From: Phycisphaerae bacterium
GTDB taxonomy: Bacteria > Chloroflexota > Anaerolineae > 4572-78 > J111
NCBI GenBank assembly: GCA_028285035.1
Contig: JANQQF010000162.1
Span: 1-43,311 of the forward strand
Direction of reading: 5' to 3'
Length of the DNA stretch: 43,311 nucleotides
How positions within the stretch are numbered: position 1 is the first letter of the stretch; the number at the start of each line of letters is the position of its first letter. The notes beneath the pieces were generated by a model. That model saw only the letters and a program-made list of their open reading frames with translations, was not told the DNA's origin and searched no databases. Below, one piece after another: positions 28,031-35,749 of the stretch. Position numbers and translations under genes: made by a program.

Positions 28031-28720
28031 ATGGAACTAAAACAATATGGGCTCATCGTTTGGCGTCGTATCTGGATTCCCATTTTGCTGTTGATTGTTG
28101 TCGCTGGGGCCAGTTTATTAACAATGCAAACGCCACCGCCGATATACAACACGAGCATGCGTTTTACCGTTCGGGTGGAGGCACAACCCGTCACAAATGA
28201 TGAGTATCGTTACGATGGTTATTACGAATGGTTAGCCTCTGAGTATATGGCAGACGATTTAACAGCCATTGTGAGCAGTGAGGCTTTTGCGGAGGATGTC
28301 AATCAGCGTTTGACAGAGGCGAACAGTGGGGTGCAAATCCCTCCGGGGAGTATTGGTGGGCTTTCTTTTGGCGATAAACAGCATCGCGTCTTGCAGATCA
28401 ATCTCACGTGGGGTGACGCAGATCAGCTATTTTCCATTGCTGAAGCTGTTCAGGTAGCAATGGAAAATGATAGCGCCAAGTATCTGAATCCACCGGGCGG
28501 ACCAGCAGCCATCATTGAAGCCATAGATCGCCCCAGACCACCAATTGCAGCACCACGCTCATTAACTGAACAGCTACAATTGCCAGTCCGACTAATTTTG
28601 GCAGTCGTTGCAGGCGTTGCTTTGACTTTTCTCATTGACTACTTTGATGATAGTGTCAGGCATAAAACAGAGTTGGAGGCTCTGGGTATTTCGGTCTTGG
28701 CCGAGGTGCCAAAAAAGTAG
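28031..28720 (+). CDS. Wzz/CapA-type polysaccharide co-polymerase protein (first copy)
   Basis: This 229-aa protein has the chain-length-determinant layout: a short cytoplasmic N-terminus (MELKQYGLIVWRR), a first membrane helix at about 16-31, a periplasmic-type domain of about 150 aa, and a second helix at about 187-203 followed by a cytoplasmic tail DDSVRHKTELEALGISVLAEVPKK. Such proteins control polymer length and, in Gram-positive-style systems, activate a separate tyrosine kinase. It starts like the gene at 28828, suggesting duplication, but the periplasmic part is diverged. No strong ribosome binding site is visible before the ATG. Kinase and phosphatase genes follow on the same strand. 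Confidence 0.8.
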   Translation: MELKQYGLIVWRRIWIPILLLIVVAGASLLTMQTPPPIYNTSMRFTVRVEAQPVTNDEYRYDGYYEWLASEYMADDLTAIVSSEAFAEDVNQRLTEANSGVQIPPGSIGGLSFGDKQHRVLQINLTWGDADQLFSIAEAVQVAMENDSAKYLNPPGGPAAIIEAIDRPRPPIAAPRSLTEQLQLPVRLILAVVAGVALTFLIDYFDDSVRHKTELEALGISVLAEVPKK

Positions 28721-28827
28721 TTGGTACAAAAAAATAATTTTGAAGAATTCTTTCGATCTCAGATAAATAGCCACTTCAAAGGCTTGATGGTACAATCTCT
28801 GCGGTTAAATATGAAGGAGCTAGATCA

Positions 28828-29556
28828 ATGGAAATTAGTGATTATTTAAGAATATTACGCAAACGTGGTTGGATTATGATCGTTGTTGCAATTATCGCTG
28901 CAGCTAGTGCTTACGGTTTCAGCAAACTACAAGACCCTATATATAGTGCAACTGTTAAGCTCAGTGTTGTCCCCGCTCGAAATGATTGGGGTTCCAGCAA
29001 TACTCTGAAAGACTTGCTACGAAACTATGCTGAAAATATAAAAACTCACTCAATGGCTACCGAAGTGATTAATCGAGCCCAACTCGATATGGATACAAAC
29101 TCCTTTTTGGGTGACTTGTTTGTTAGCCCTGATAGTTCAACGTTTACCTTGGCCATAGAGGCTCGTAACAAGGACGGTGAAGTGGCAATGGCGATGGTGG
29201 ATACAGTGGCCACGGTCTTTGCTCAAGATCGTGACCAATGGAATCAGCGTCAAGACAAACGGGATCGGATTGAAGTAACGATGCTCGACAGAGTTTATAG
29301 CTTAGGATTTCAACAGTATAGTCCAAATACACGAGTCAACACCTTGGCTGGTGGCTTATTTGGTTTATTGGTCGGGATGCTGGTCATCTTCTTCTTAGAG
29401 TGGCTGGAAATGGACGTCATTCGTAACTCGGCTGATATCGAAAGAGCTATTGACGTGACAGTCCTTGGTGCTATACCAATGACGGGGAGTACCCCATCAC
29501 CGAAAGCACCAGAGAAAGGTCGTCAGCTCGTGCCAGGGCTACGCGGCACAAATTAA
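28828..29556 (+). CDS. Wzz/CapA-type polysaccharide co-polymerase protein (second copy)
   Basis: This 242-aa Wzz-domain protein has its N-terminal helix at about 15-31 (GWIMIVVAIIAAASAYGF), an extracytoplasmic domain containing a helical DRDQWNQRQDKRDRI segment, a second helix at about 172-190, and a cytoplasmic tail of about 50 aa rich in Pro and Ser. AAGGAG lies eight bases upstream of the ATG. It is separated by only 20 bp from the kinase-like gene at 29577, so the two are co-transcribed. The tail would be the surface that contacts and activates a CapB/CpsD kinase. Confidence 0.85.
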   Translation: MEISDYLRILRKRGWIMIVVAIIAAASAYGFSKLQDPIYSATVKLSVVPARNDWGSSNTLKDLLRNYAENIKTHSMATEVINRAQLDMDTNSFLGDLFVSPDSSTFTLAIEARNKDGEVAMAMVDTVATVFAQDRDQWNQRQDKRDRIEVTMLDRVYSLGFQQYSPNTRVNTLAGGLFGLLVGMLVIFFLEWLEMDVIRNSADIERAIDVTVLGAIPMTGSTPSPKAPEKGRQLVPGLRGTN

Positions 29557-29576
29557 TTTTCCGGAAATCTTTACTT

Positions 29577-30233
29577 ATGCCTACGAATGAAATTATTACG
29601 TTAGCTGACCCGCAATCAGCAGCAGCCGAAGCATTTCGTACCTTGCGAACCAATATTGAATTTTCCAGTGTCGATGAAGCCATTCACACATTGTTAGTGA
29701 CCTCATCTGTTCCAACAATAGAAAAGGCTAGTGCTGTGGCCAACTTGGCGGTAGCAATGGCCGATGGCGATCGTCCGGTTATTTTGGTTGATGCGGATTT
29801 ACGCCGCCCCAGCCAACATACCCTTTTCGGCGTACCAAATGAACGTGGTTTTACAAACCTCTTTCGGGAGGATGAGGCTTTAGAAAACCCACCATTCCAA
29901 TCGGTCCCAAATACTAGTTTAAAGATCCTGACCAGCGGGCCGCTTCCGCCTATTCCAAGTCAGCTGCTGGCCTCAAAAAAAATCAATGACGTCATTGCTC
30001 GTTTAACAGAGCTAGCCGAGATTGTGATCTTTGATGCCCCGCCGATTATTACTGTGAATGATGCCTCATTGCTCGCGTCCCAAGTCGATGGTGTATTATT
30101 GGTAGTTAAAGCTGGGGGTGATAAAAGGGAGCATGTCAAAGCGGCCAAAGATCGTTTAGAAAAGGTAAATGCACGTTTAATTGGCGCGGTATTGACGAAT
30201 GCACCGGTTGATACCACATTGCAGTACACGTAA
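29577..30233 (+). CDS. CpsD/CapB-type BY-kinase homologue with degenerate Walker A
   Basis: This 218-aa P-loop protein has the fold order of bacterial tyrosine kinases: an AAEAFRTLRTNIEFS opening (16-30), Walker A region at 43-53, Walker A' ILVDADLRRP at 69-78, and Walker B IVIFDAPP at 149-156. The expected PGEGKST at Walker A reads PTIEKAS (codons CCA ACA ATA GAA AAG GCT AGT near 29712). Both glycines and the Ser/Thr after Lys50 are lost. The C-terminus ends TLQYT, with a single Tyr in place of a Tyr cluster. Nucleotide binding and autophosphorylation are therefore doubtful, and a regulatory pseudokinase is possible. It lies between two Wzz genes and a CpsB-type phosphatase, which fits polysaccharide export control. 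Confidence 0.85.
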   Translation: MPTNEIITLADPQSAAAEAFRTLRTNIEFSSVDEAIHTLLVTSSVPTIEKASAVANLAVAMADGDRPVILVDADLRRPSQHTLFGVPNERGFTNLFREDEALENPPFQSVPNTSLKILTSGPLPPIPSQLLASKKINDVIARLTELAEIVIFDAPPIITVNDASLLASQVDGVLLVVKAGGDKREHVKAAKDRLEKVNARLIGAVLTNAPVDTTLQYT

Positions 30234-30301
30234 TTTGCACGCTAGGTAGCATCAAATTGCAAAAGATTACAGTTTCAATCCAGAGTCGTGGTATAATATC
30301 C

Positions 30302-30328
30302 GGAGGGCAATTTTGTCCTCCCTTTTTA
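30302..30328 (+). terminator. Intrinsic terminator after the CpsD-like gene
   Basis: GGAGGGCAA pairs with TTGTCCTCC (one G-U) around a very small loop at 30302-30321, followed by CTTTTTATTT. It lies 69 bp after the stop codon and would end the Wzz-CpsD transcript before the phosphatase gene. Confidence 0.75.
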
Positions 30329-30463
30329 TTTGTTTAGAAGAACCAACACATACACAAGATTGCGCTTGTAGTAGACAATGGGGTCGTGTAATCAATCATT
30401 TATCAAATTGCGACCCTGCTTGTATAGTGAGTAGGAGTCGCCTGTAATCGAAAGGATTGGATT

Positions 30464-31198
30464 ATGATCGACATCCACACTCACATTCTCCCAAATCTAG
30501 ATGATGGTGCCCGTGATATGCGTGAAGCATTGGCGATGGCCCGCATTGCAGTGGATCAGGGCACGACCCATATGTTTGCTACACCTCATCAGCAATTTCA
30601 GGGAACCCGCTCACGTCAAGAAATAAAAGATCGCGTGGCAGCCTTACAGAAAGAACTTGATGCCGCAAATATTGAATTAAAAATCTTACCCGGTTATGAA
30701 ATAAGATTAGAAGGAAGTATCTTAGAAGATTGGGATAATGATTTGGCAGGACCCTTAGGGGACAGCCGTTACGTACTAGTCGAGCCATTATTCGAACGTT
30801 ACGATCAAGAAGCAATTCAAATTCTTGATCAGATCTTTTTGCGAGGCTACATTCCGATTATGGCTCATCCAGAACGAATAATGACGATACAAAAAGACGT
30901 TTCATTGTTAGAGCCATTCATCGCTCGTGGGGGATTGACCCAAATCACCTCACATAGCCTAACCGGATATCACGGGCAAAAAGCTAAACAAGTCGCTAGA
31001 GAGATGCTCCATGCCGGTTGGGGACATATTTTAGCCTCAGATAGTCACCATGAGAATCGACGTCAGCCTGTATTATCAGAGGGGGTTGTCATAGCCGCTG
31101 AGATTGTGGGACAAGCAAAAGCTGAAGCAATGGTTACCACAACACCTTGGGCCATTGTCAATGATGAGCCAATTACGACTGAATTACTATTTATATAA
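30464..31198 (+). CDS. CpsB/CapC-type PHP-domain tyrosine-protein phosphatase
   Basis: This 244-aa protein has the PHP metal motifs in order: DIHTHILP (3-10), DDGARD, ATPH (about 39-42), the conserved Glu in LPGYEIRL, MAHPER, and ASDSHH near the end. These residues bind a metal cluster that hydrolyses phosphotyrosine on CpsD-type kinases or their substrates. Length and motifs match the CpsB/YwqE family. It follows the kinase-like gene by 230 bp and a terminator lies between, so it is probably transcribed separately. Its usual partner here has a damaged nucleotide site, which leaves the in vivo substrate open. Confidence 0.9.
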   Translation: MIDIHTHILPNLDDGARDMREALAMARIAVDQGTTHMFATPHQQFQGTRSRQEIKDRVAALQKELDAANIELKILPGYEIRLEGSILEDWDNDLAGPLGDSRYVLVEPLFERYDQEAIQILDQIFLRGYIPIMAHPERIMTIQKDVSLLEPFIARGGLTQITSHSLTGYHGQKAKQVAREMLHAGWGHILASDSHHENRRQPVLSEGVVIAAEIVGQAKAEAMVTTTPWAIVNDEPITTELLFI

Positions 31199-31316
31199 AA
31201 TAGATGACTGACCTAGATATAGAAAACTAAACCAATTTCTTGTCTCGCTGACCATCGTGAAAAGTTTAGAAAGTTGTGACTGGGTCAGTAATACATTTTT
31301 TGGAGAGAGGGTTAAC

Positions 31317-32399
31317 ATGAAAGGATTAATTCTAAGTGGGGGGAAAGGGACCCGACTTTATCCTCTAACTTATACAAGTGCAAAACAGCTTATTCCCATT
31401 GCAAACAAGCCTGTGTTATTTCGCGTCATCGAGTCAATCCGGGATGCAGGCATTACTGACATTGGGATTGTCGTTGGTGACACGGCCAAAGAAGTTGAAC
31501 GTGAGGTAGGCTCTGGCGGTCGTTGGGGCGTAAAAATAACCTACATTAAGCAGGATAACCCAGCGGGTCTGGCGCATGCTGTTAAAATTTCCCAAGATTA
31601 TTTGGGAGATGACAAGTTTGTTATGTTCCTGGGCGACAATGTTATTGAAGGGGGAATCAGCTCGCTGATCAGCCAATTTGAGAAAAGCAACTACAATTCA
31701 CAGATTGTTTTGACCCGTGTTGAAGAGCCACAACAATACGGCGTTGCTGAACTTAATCAAAATAATGAAATTGTTCGCCTGATTGAGAAGCCAAAAGATC
31801 CCCCCAGCAACCTTGCCCTGGTCGGCATCTATATGTTTGATAATAACATCATGGAGGCAGTCAATAGTATTAGTCCAAGTTGGCGGGGTGAGCTGGAAAT
31901 TACTGACGCCATTCAGTGGCTCGTTGACCACAAATTTAAGGTTTCGCCATATATTCATAGAGGTTGGTGGATTGATACGGGGCGACCTGGGGATATGTTG
32001 GAAGCAAACAGCTTAGTTTTGGAAGAGTTAAAGCCAGCCATCGATGGCTATATTAGCCGAGATAGCGAGGTTGACAGTCGGGTTACAGTTGAGCAGGGGG
32101 CTGAAATTATTAACAGTGTCGTTCGTGGCCCAGCCATCATTGGGAAGAACACCCGAATTGTTAATGCCTATGTTGGGCCGTTTACCAGCATCTACCATCA
32201 TTGCCTCGTTGAGAATGCTGAAATCTCCCGCTCAATTGTCTTGGAGCACAGTCAAATTCGTAATATCACTCGCCGTATTGAGGATAGCCTGATAGGGCGT
32301 CACGTTGTGGTTCATCGCTCACCAATTCGGCCTCGTGCCTACAAGTTCACGCTCGGTGATAATTCACAACTCGGCTTATTAGGCGACGAAGCCAGCTAA
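31317..32399 (+). CDS. Glucose-1-phosphate thymidylyltransferase, long form (RmlA-like)
   Basis: This 360-aa protein starts MKGLILSGGKGTRLYPLT, the nucleotidyltransferase G-x-G-T-R-L signature with a Lys at 10. It continues with KPVLF and EKPKDPPSN motifs and ends in left-handed beta-helix hexapeptides (about 245-350). The length fits the long-form RmlA/StrD group, which makes dTDP-glucose for deoxysugar pathways. ATG 31317 is chosen because GGAGAGAGG lies six bases upstream; a GTG at 31257 in the same frame would add 20 residues of unrelated sequence. No rmlB, rmlC or rmlD gene is next to it, although an epimerase lies at 33063. The exact nucleotide and sugar specificity cannot be read from sequence. 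Confidence 0.88.
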   Translation: MKGLILSGGKGTRLYPLTYTSAKQLIPIANKPVLFRVIESIRDAGITDIGIVVGDTAKEVEREVGSGGRWGVKITYIKQDNPAGLAHAVKISQDYLGDDKFVMFLGDNVIEGGISSLISQFEKSNYNSQIVLTRVEEPQQYGVAELNQNNEIVRLIEKPKDPPSNLALVGIYMFDNNIMEAVNSISPSWRGELEITDAIQWLVDHKFKVSPYIHRGWWIDTGRPGDMLEANSLVLEELKPAIDGYISRDSEVDSRVTVEQGAEIINSVVRGPAIIGKNTRIVNAYVGPFTSIYHHCLVENAEISRSIVLEHSQIRNITRRIEDSLIGRHVVVHRSPIRPRAYKFTLGDNSQLGLLGDEAS

Positions 32400-32422
32400 A
32401 TCTGCGCGTTTATCCCAAATTT

Positions 32423-32465
32423 TATCCCAATTTATCCCAATTCGAATTTGGGATAAATTGGGATA
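32423..32465. repeat. 18-bp perfect inverted repeat with 7-nt loop
   Basis: TATCCCAATTTATCCCAA at 32423-32440 is exactly complementary to 32448-32465, with TTCGAAT between. The left arm belongs to three direct copies of TTTATCCCAA (32409-32440). It starts 24 bp after the RmlA stop and ends 15 bp before the ATG at 32481. It could terminate the rmlA transcript (weak T-rich tail TCTATTTTATAG) or control translation of the next gene. Confidence 0.75.
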
Positions 32466-32480
32466 TCTATTTTATAGACC

Positions 32481-32984
32481 ATGGACGTAGAAATCATCCG
32501 CAGCAAAAAACGGATAAAGACCGTGAGTGCCCGTGAAGAGAATGGGCGCTTTATTGTTCGTGCACCAGCAAATATGACTGATGGCGAGTTGCAACCTATT
32601 ATCGAAAGATTGAAAAAACGATGGCAGCGCCGACAGGCAAAAACAAGTTTGGATGATGAAGCCCTTGAACGTCGCGCCCAGCAACTTAATCGGGCATATT
32701 TTCAGGGAAAGCTTAAGTGGAAGTCAATTAAATGGGTGACCAATCAAGAGCGACGATTTGGGAGCTGTACGCCGTCTACGGGTACGATTCGGCTTTCGCA
32801 TCGCTTAGCTAAGATGCCTACATTTGTTCAGGATTATGTCCTTGTGCACGAACTAGCACATTTAGTTGAAGCCAATCACGGAGAAAAATTCTGGGGCCTG
32901 GTTTACCGTTTTCCAAAAACAGAGCGGGCCAGGGGGTATTTGATGGCCGTTGGCTTAGAAAATCTTGAAGATGAGTACGAATAG
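32481..32984 (+). CDS. YgjP/DUF45-like zinc metalloprotease
   Basis: This 167-aa protein has the YgjP/DUF45 pattern: an RRFGSCTPSTGTIRLS strand-turn (91-106) followed by the zinc motif HELAH at 123-127 and a further ligand His133 in EANHGEKFW. The length is short for the family (about 230 aa). The N-terminal part (1-60) keeps the charged RSKKRIKTVSAR opening but is trimmed. The substrate is unknown; the fold is that of gluzincin metalloproteases related to SprT and WLM proteins. There is no Shine-Dalgarno in the 15 bases between the strong hairpin and the ATG, so initiation may be weak or depend on the hairpin. Confidence 0.85.
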   Translation: MDVEIIRSKKRIKTVSAREENGRFIVRAPANMTDGELQPIIERLKKRWQRRQAKTSLDDEALERRAQQLNRAYFQGKLKWKSIKWVTNQERRFGSCTPSTGTIRLSHRLAKMPTFVQDYVLVHELAHLVEANHGEKFWGLVYRFPKTERARGYLMAVGLENLEDEYE

Positions 32985-33001
32985 CAATTTTCAATTGCAA
33001 T

Positions 33002-33032
33002 AAAAAAACCAGCTTGATTGAAGCCGGTTTTT
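33002..33032. terminator. Bidirectional intrinsic terminator
   Basis: AAAAACCAGCTT and AAGCCGGTTTTT form a stem with one mismatch around GATTG, with A and T runs on the two sides. It lies 17 bp after the metalloprotease gene and about 30 bp past the end of the convergent epimerase gene, so it can serve both. Confidence 0.8.
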
Positions 33033-33062
33033 CATTTTGAGAAAACAAAGAATATTTATATC

Positions 33063-33980
33063 TCAGACGGGTAACTTTTGAGTTATTTTCAACAAGCCGT
33101 CAGACAGAGTCGTTTTAGGCTCATAATCAAGCAACGCTTTTGCCCAGTTAATATTCGCAACCAAACTTGAAACCCCACCTGATACGGATGGGTTAGCAAT
33201 AATCTTAGCTTTCTTCCCCGTCGCCTGTTCAATAGCCTGGATCAACTCTTTTATGCTTGTCCCAACACCTGTCCCCACATTTATAATTTGACGATCAATG
33301 TTTGGGGCCGTTGCGGCTGAGGCCAATGCCTGAACAACGTCGTCAATATAAACATAATCGCGAATTTGTCGACCTGTATCGTGCATAATGATTGATCCCC
33401 CTCCTAAAATCTGTCGAATAAATTGGGGGATGACGGGTGGATGAGCAGGCGGAACATTTTGTTCTGGCCCATAGGCGTTAAAAATTCGAAGTGATACAGT
33501 TTCAATTCCCCAAATACCACCTATCGTACGAACATATCCTTCGGCAGCTAACTTACTGACAGCATAAGGTGACGTCGGGGCTGGTAACAAATCCTCGTGA
33601 ACCATCTCGATATCCTGCTCACCATATACAGCCCCTGAGGAAGCAAATACGACCCGTTTCACACCTGCGTCGCGCAAAGCTTCCATCATCGCTACTGTTC
33701 CACTGACATTAGCTTTATTGTACTCGCGCGGATATAAAATCGACTCTGGCACTGAAACACGTGCGGCTAAGTGGTAAACACAATCAACTTTATTTAAGAG
33801 ACGCCAAACCTTAGGTTTATCCTCAATATCCCCTCGAGTGAAGTGAACATCTTCGTGAAGCTGGGATGTATCCCCTGAGCTTAAATCATCCAAAACACGC
33901 ACAGTATGGCCGGCCTGAACAAGGTGGTTGGCTAACGCTGTTCCTAGAAAACCAGCTCCTCCCGTGATCAAAAAACGCAT
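33063..33980 (-). CDS. NAD-dependent nucleotide-sugar epimerase/dehydratase (extended SDR)
   Basis: This 305-aa extended SDR begins MRFLITGGAGFLGTAL, the GxxGxxG NAD loop. It has YHLAARVSVPESI, the active-site Ser in ASSGAVYG and YxxxK in YAVSKLAAEGY. RDYVYIDDVV and the INVGTG motif place it with UDP-glucose/UDP-GlcNAc 4-epimerases and related enzymes. The substrate cannot be fixed. It is the last gene of the minus-strand operon with comEA-like, redoxin reductase and phosphoribosyltransferase genes; the gap to the preceding gene is 40 bp. AGGA lies seven bases before the ATG. With the RmlA and GMPP-like genes nearby it probably supplies sugars for surface polysaccharide. Confidence 0.88.
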   Translation of the reverse strand: MRFLITGGAGFLGTALANHLVQAGHTVRVLDDLSSGDTSQLHEDVHFTRGDIEDKPKVWRLLNKVDCVYHLAARVSVPESILYPREYNKANVSGTVAMMEALRDAGVKRVVFASSGAVYGEQDIEMVHEDLLPAPTSPYAVSKLAAEGYVRTIGGIWGIETVSLRIFNAYGPEQNVPPAHPPVIPQFIRQILGGGSIIMHDTGRQIRDYVYIDDVVQALASAATAPNIDRQIINVGTGVGTSIKELIQAIEQATGKKAKIIANPSVSGGVSSLVANINWAKALLDYEPKTTLSDGLLKITQKLPV

Positions 33981-34020
33981 GCAATAATCCTATCTCATCA
34001 ACAAATTAGTCTGAGGCAAA

Positions 34021-34503
34021 TTATACTCCCATTGTGCCCCGATCTACTTCCCAAGGGTAAATTATCCAATCTTCTGTCTGGGCTGCATAAAAATTAGGCG
34101 ATTTATCTTCAAAGATAGATCGGTGGGGTTTGTAATGAAGGACAGCGGAGATGGGGCGTCCTCCTGCCTGTTCAACACGATCAGTCACACTCATTACTTC
34201 CTTCCCACGATCCCAAACATCATCAATGATTAACACTTGCTTACCTCGCAGAAAACTATCTGCTGGAAACTGCATGAATACTGGCCAATCAAACTCATGT
34301 TCTTCATCCTGATAAAAATCTACAGAGGCAACCAAGACTTGAGATACAGCAAGTTGTTCAGCAATAATTCCGCCAGGAATTATTCCACCGCGGGTTATAG
34401 CGATAACAAGATCATAGCTGTAACCCTGTAAGCGAGGGATTAAATTGTTAATAAGATTGTTAACATCTCTCCAAGAGAGGTAGATTTTTTTTGTGTCAGT
34501 CAT
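34021..34503 (-). CDS. Phosphoribosyltransferase (xanthine/hypoxanthine type)
   Basis: This 160-aa type I phosphoribosyltransferase has the PRPP loop IIDDVWDRGK at residues 92-101 and an upstream ITRGGIIPGG loop at 36-45. The C-terminal WIIYPWE is typical of the purine salvage group related to archaeal and cyanobacterial Gpt/Hpt proteins. It would convert a free purine base and PRPP into the nucleotide. DVWDRG departs slightly from the common DVxDTG: Arg stands where Thr is usual in the PRPP loop, so activity or substrate may differ. Its ATG follows the redoxin reductase stop with no gap (TAGATG), so the two are translationally coupled. Confidence 0.88.
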   Translation of the reverse strand: MTDTKKIYLSWRDVNNLINNLIPRLQGYSYDLVIAITRGGIIPGGIIAEQLAVSQVLVASVDFYQDEEHEFDWPVFMQFPADSFLRGKQVLIIDDVWDRGKEVMSVTDRVEQAGGRPISAVLHYKPHRSIFEDKSPNFYAAQTEDWIIYPWEVDRGTMGV

Positions 34504-35730
34504 CTATTTATTTAGATACTCCTGCATTAACAAAGCGGCTGTTGCTCCTTCACCCGTCGCAGAGGCAACTTGTTTGGTTGACCCAGCTCGTACATCACCA
34601 GCAGCATAAACCCCTGGCATACTGGTGGCTAGGACAGGTGGTTCTTGATCCTCTGTCCATTTAGGGTGATGGACTAAATGATGTCCAGTTAAAATGAAGC
34701 CATAATCATCTGTAATAATACCACTGTCTTTGACAAAATCTGAATTTGGCTGTTGGCCAATGAAAACAAATAATCCATCAGGCTCTAAAACATCTTCTGT
34801 ACCAGTTACCTTATCCTTGATAAACACTTTTTGAAGGTGATTATCTGCCTCACCCAATTTTGTTACCGCCGTATTGTAACGAATTTTGATACGATCTTCT
34901 TCGGTGGCTTTATCAACAAGTAATTTACTTGCCTTTAATTTATCACCGCGAACCAGCATAGTCACTTCATCAGCAAAGCGCAATAAGCCGAACGACTCTT
35001 CTGTGGCGCTATTTCCACCACCAACGACAGCTACAGATTTGTTTTTATAAAAAGGGCCATCACACGTCGAACAAAAATGAACGCCCGCCCCGATAAGATC
35101 ATCTTCCCCTTCGATACCCATGCGTCGATAATCCGCGCCAGTGGCAATTAAGACCGCCCCACTTGCATATTCTGTGCCATCACTCGTTGTCACACAAACC
35201 GACCCCTCAAAAGGCTTGAGTTGAGTCACCGATTGAGCCTGTAAAAATTCAACACCAAACCGTTTAGCTTGAGCAACAACCCGTTGTGCCCAATCACTCC
35301 CTTTAATCCCTTCGGGGAATCCAGGGAAATTATCTAAGGTTTCAGTGGTAGCAGCCTGCCCACCTAAAGCGCCTTCATCAACAACCATCACACTAAATCC
35401 ATCACGAGCACAATAAATCGCGCTCGTTAACCCAGCTGGCCCTGCCCCGATAATCGTAATATCGTGATAACTATGGGGATCTCGGGTTACTAAATCAAGC
35501 TTTTCAGCTAATTCAGCATTTGATGGTTCAACCAAAAATGAGCCATCACCAAATGTAATGGTTGGGATAATTCGCTTCCCATCATTCAGTTTTTCAACGT
35601 AGGCTCGACCTGATTCATCTTCCTCAATGTTAACCCAGTGATAGGGGATTTGATGTTCACTTAAAAAGCGTTTGCTTTGTCGACAATCAGGGCACCAGAA
35701 GGCCCCATATACAGTTATTTCAGTTTCCAT
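34504..35730 (-). CDS. Glutaredoxin-thioredoxin reductase fusion
   Basis: This 408-aa protein begins with a glutaredoxin/NrdH-like domain (1-80) carrying the redox pair Cys13-Pro-Asp-Cys16. A full thioredoxin reductase follows: FAD loop GAGPAG at 95-100, the redox disulfide Cys220-Ser-Thr-Cys223 in the place of the common CATC, NADPH loop GGGNSA at 237-242, and a C-terminal GVYAAGDVRAGSTKQ FAD motif. Electrons would pass from NADPH through FAD and the disulfide to the attached redoxin domain in the cytoplasm. ATG 35730 is used, with AGGA about ten bases upstream; the frame is open further upstream but would overlap comEA. It starts 19 bp after comEA and is fused head to tail with the phosphoribosyltransferase gene. 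Confidence 0.93.
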   Translation of the reverse strand: METEITVYGAFWCPDCRQSKRFLSEHQIPYHWVNIEEDESGRAYVEKLNDGKRIIPTITFGDGSFLVEPSNAELAEKLDLVTRDPHSYHDITIIGAGPAGLTSAIYCARDGFSVMVVDEGALGGQAATTETLDNFPGFPEGIKGSDWAQRVVAQAKRFGVEFLQAQSVTQLKPFEGSVCVTTSDGTEYASGAVLIATGADYRRMGIEGEDDLIGAGVHFCSTCDGPFYKNKSVAVVGGGNSATEESFGLLRFADEVTMLVRGDKLKASKLLVDKATEEDRIKIRYNTAVTKLGEADNHLQKVFIKDKVTGTEDVLEPDGLFVFIGQQPNSDFVKDSGIITDDYGFILTGHHLVHHPKWTEDQEPPVLATSMPGVYAAGDVRAGSTKQVASATGEGATAALLMQEYLNK

Positions 35731-35749
35731 CTGTCTATCTTCCTTTTCG

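Noticed and set aside
30292..30297. TATAAT as a promoter for the phosphatase gene
   Set aside because: The predicted start would fall at the base of the terminator stem 30302-30321, and no -35 element is at the right distance.
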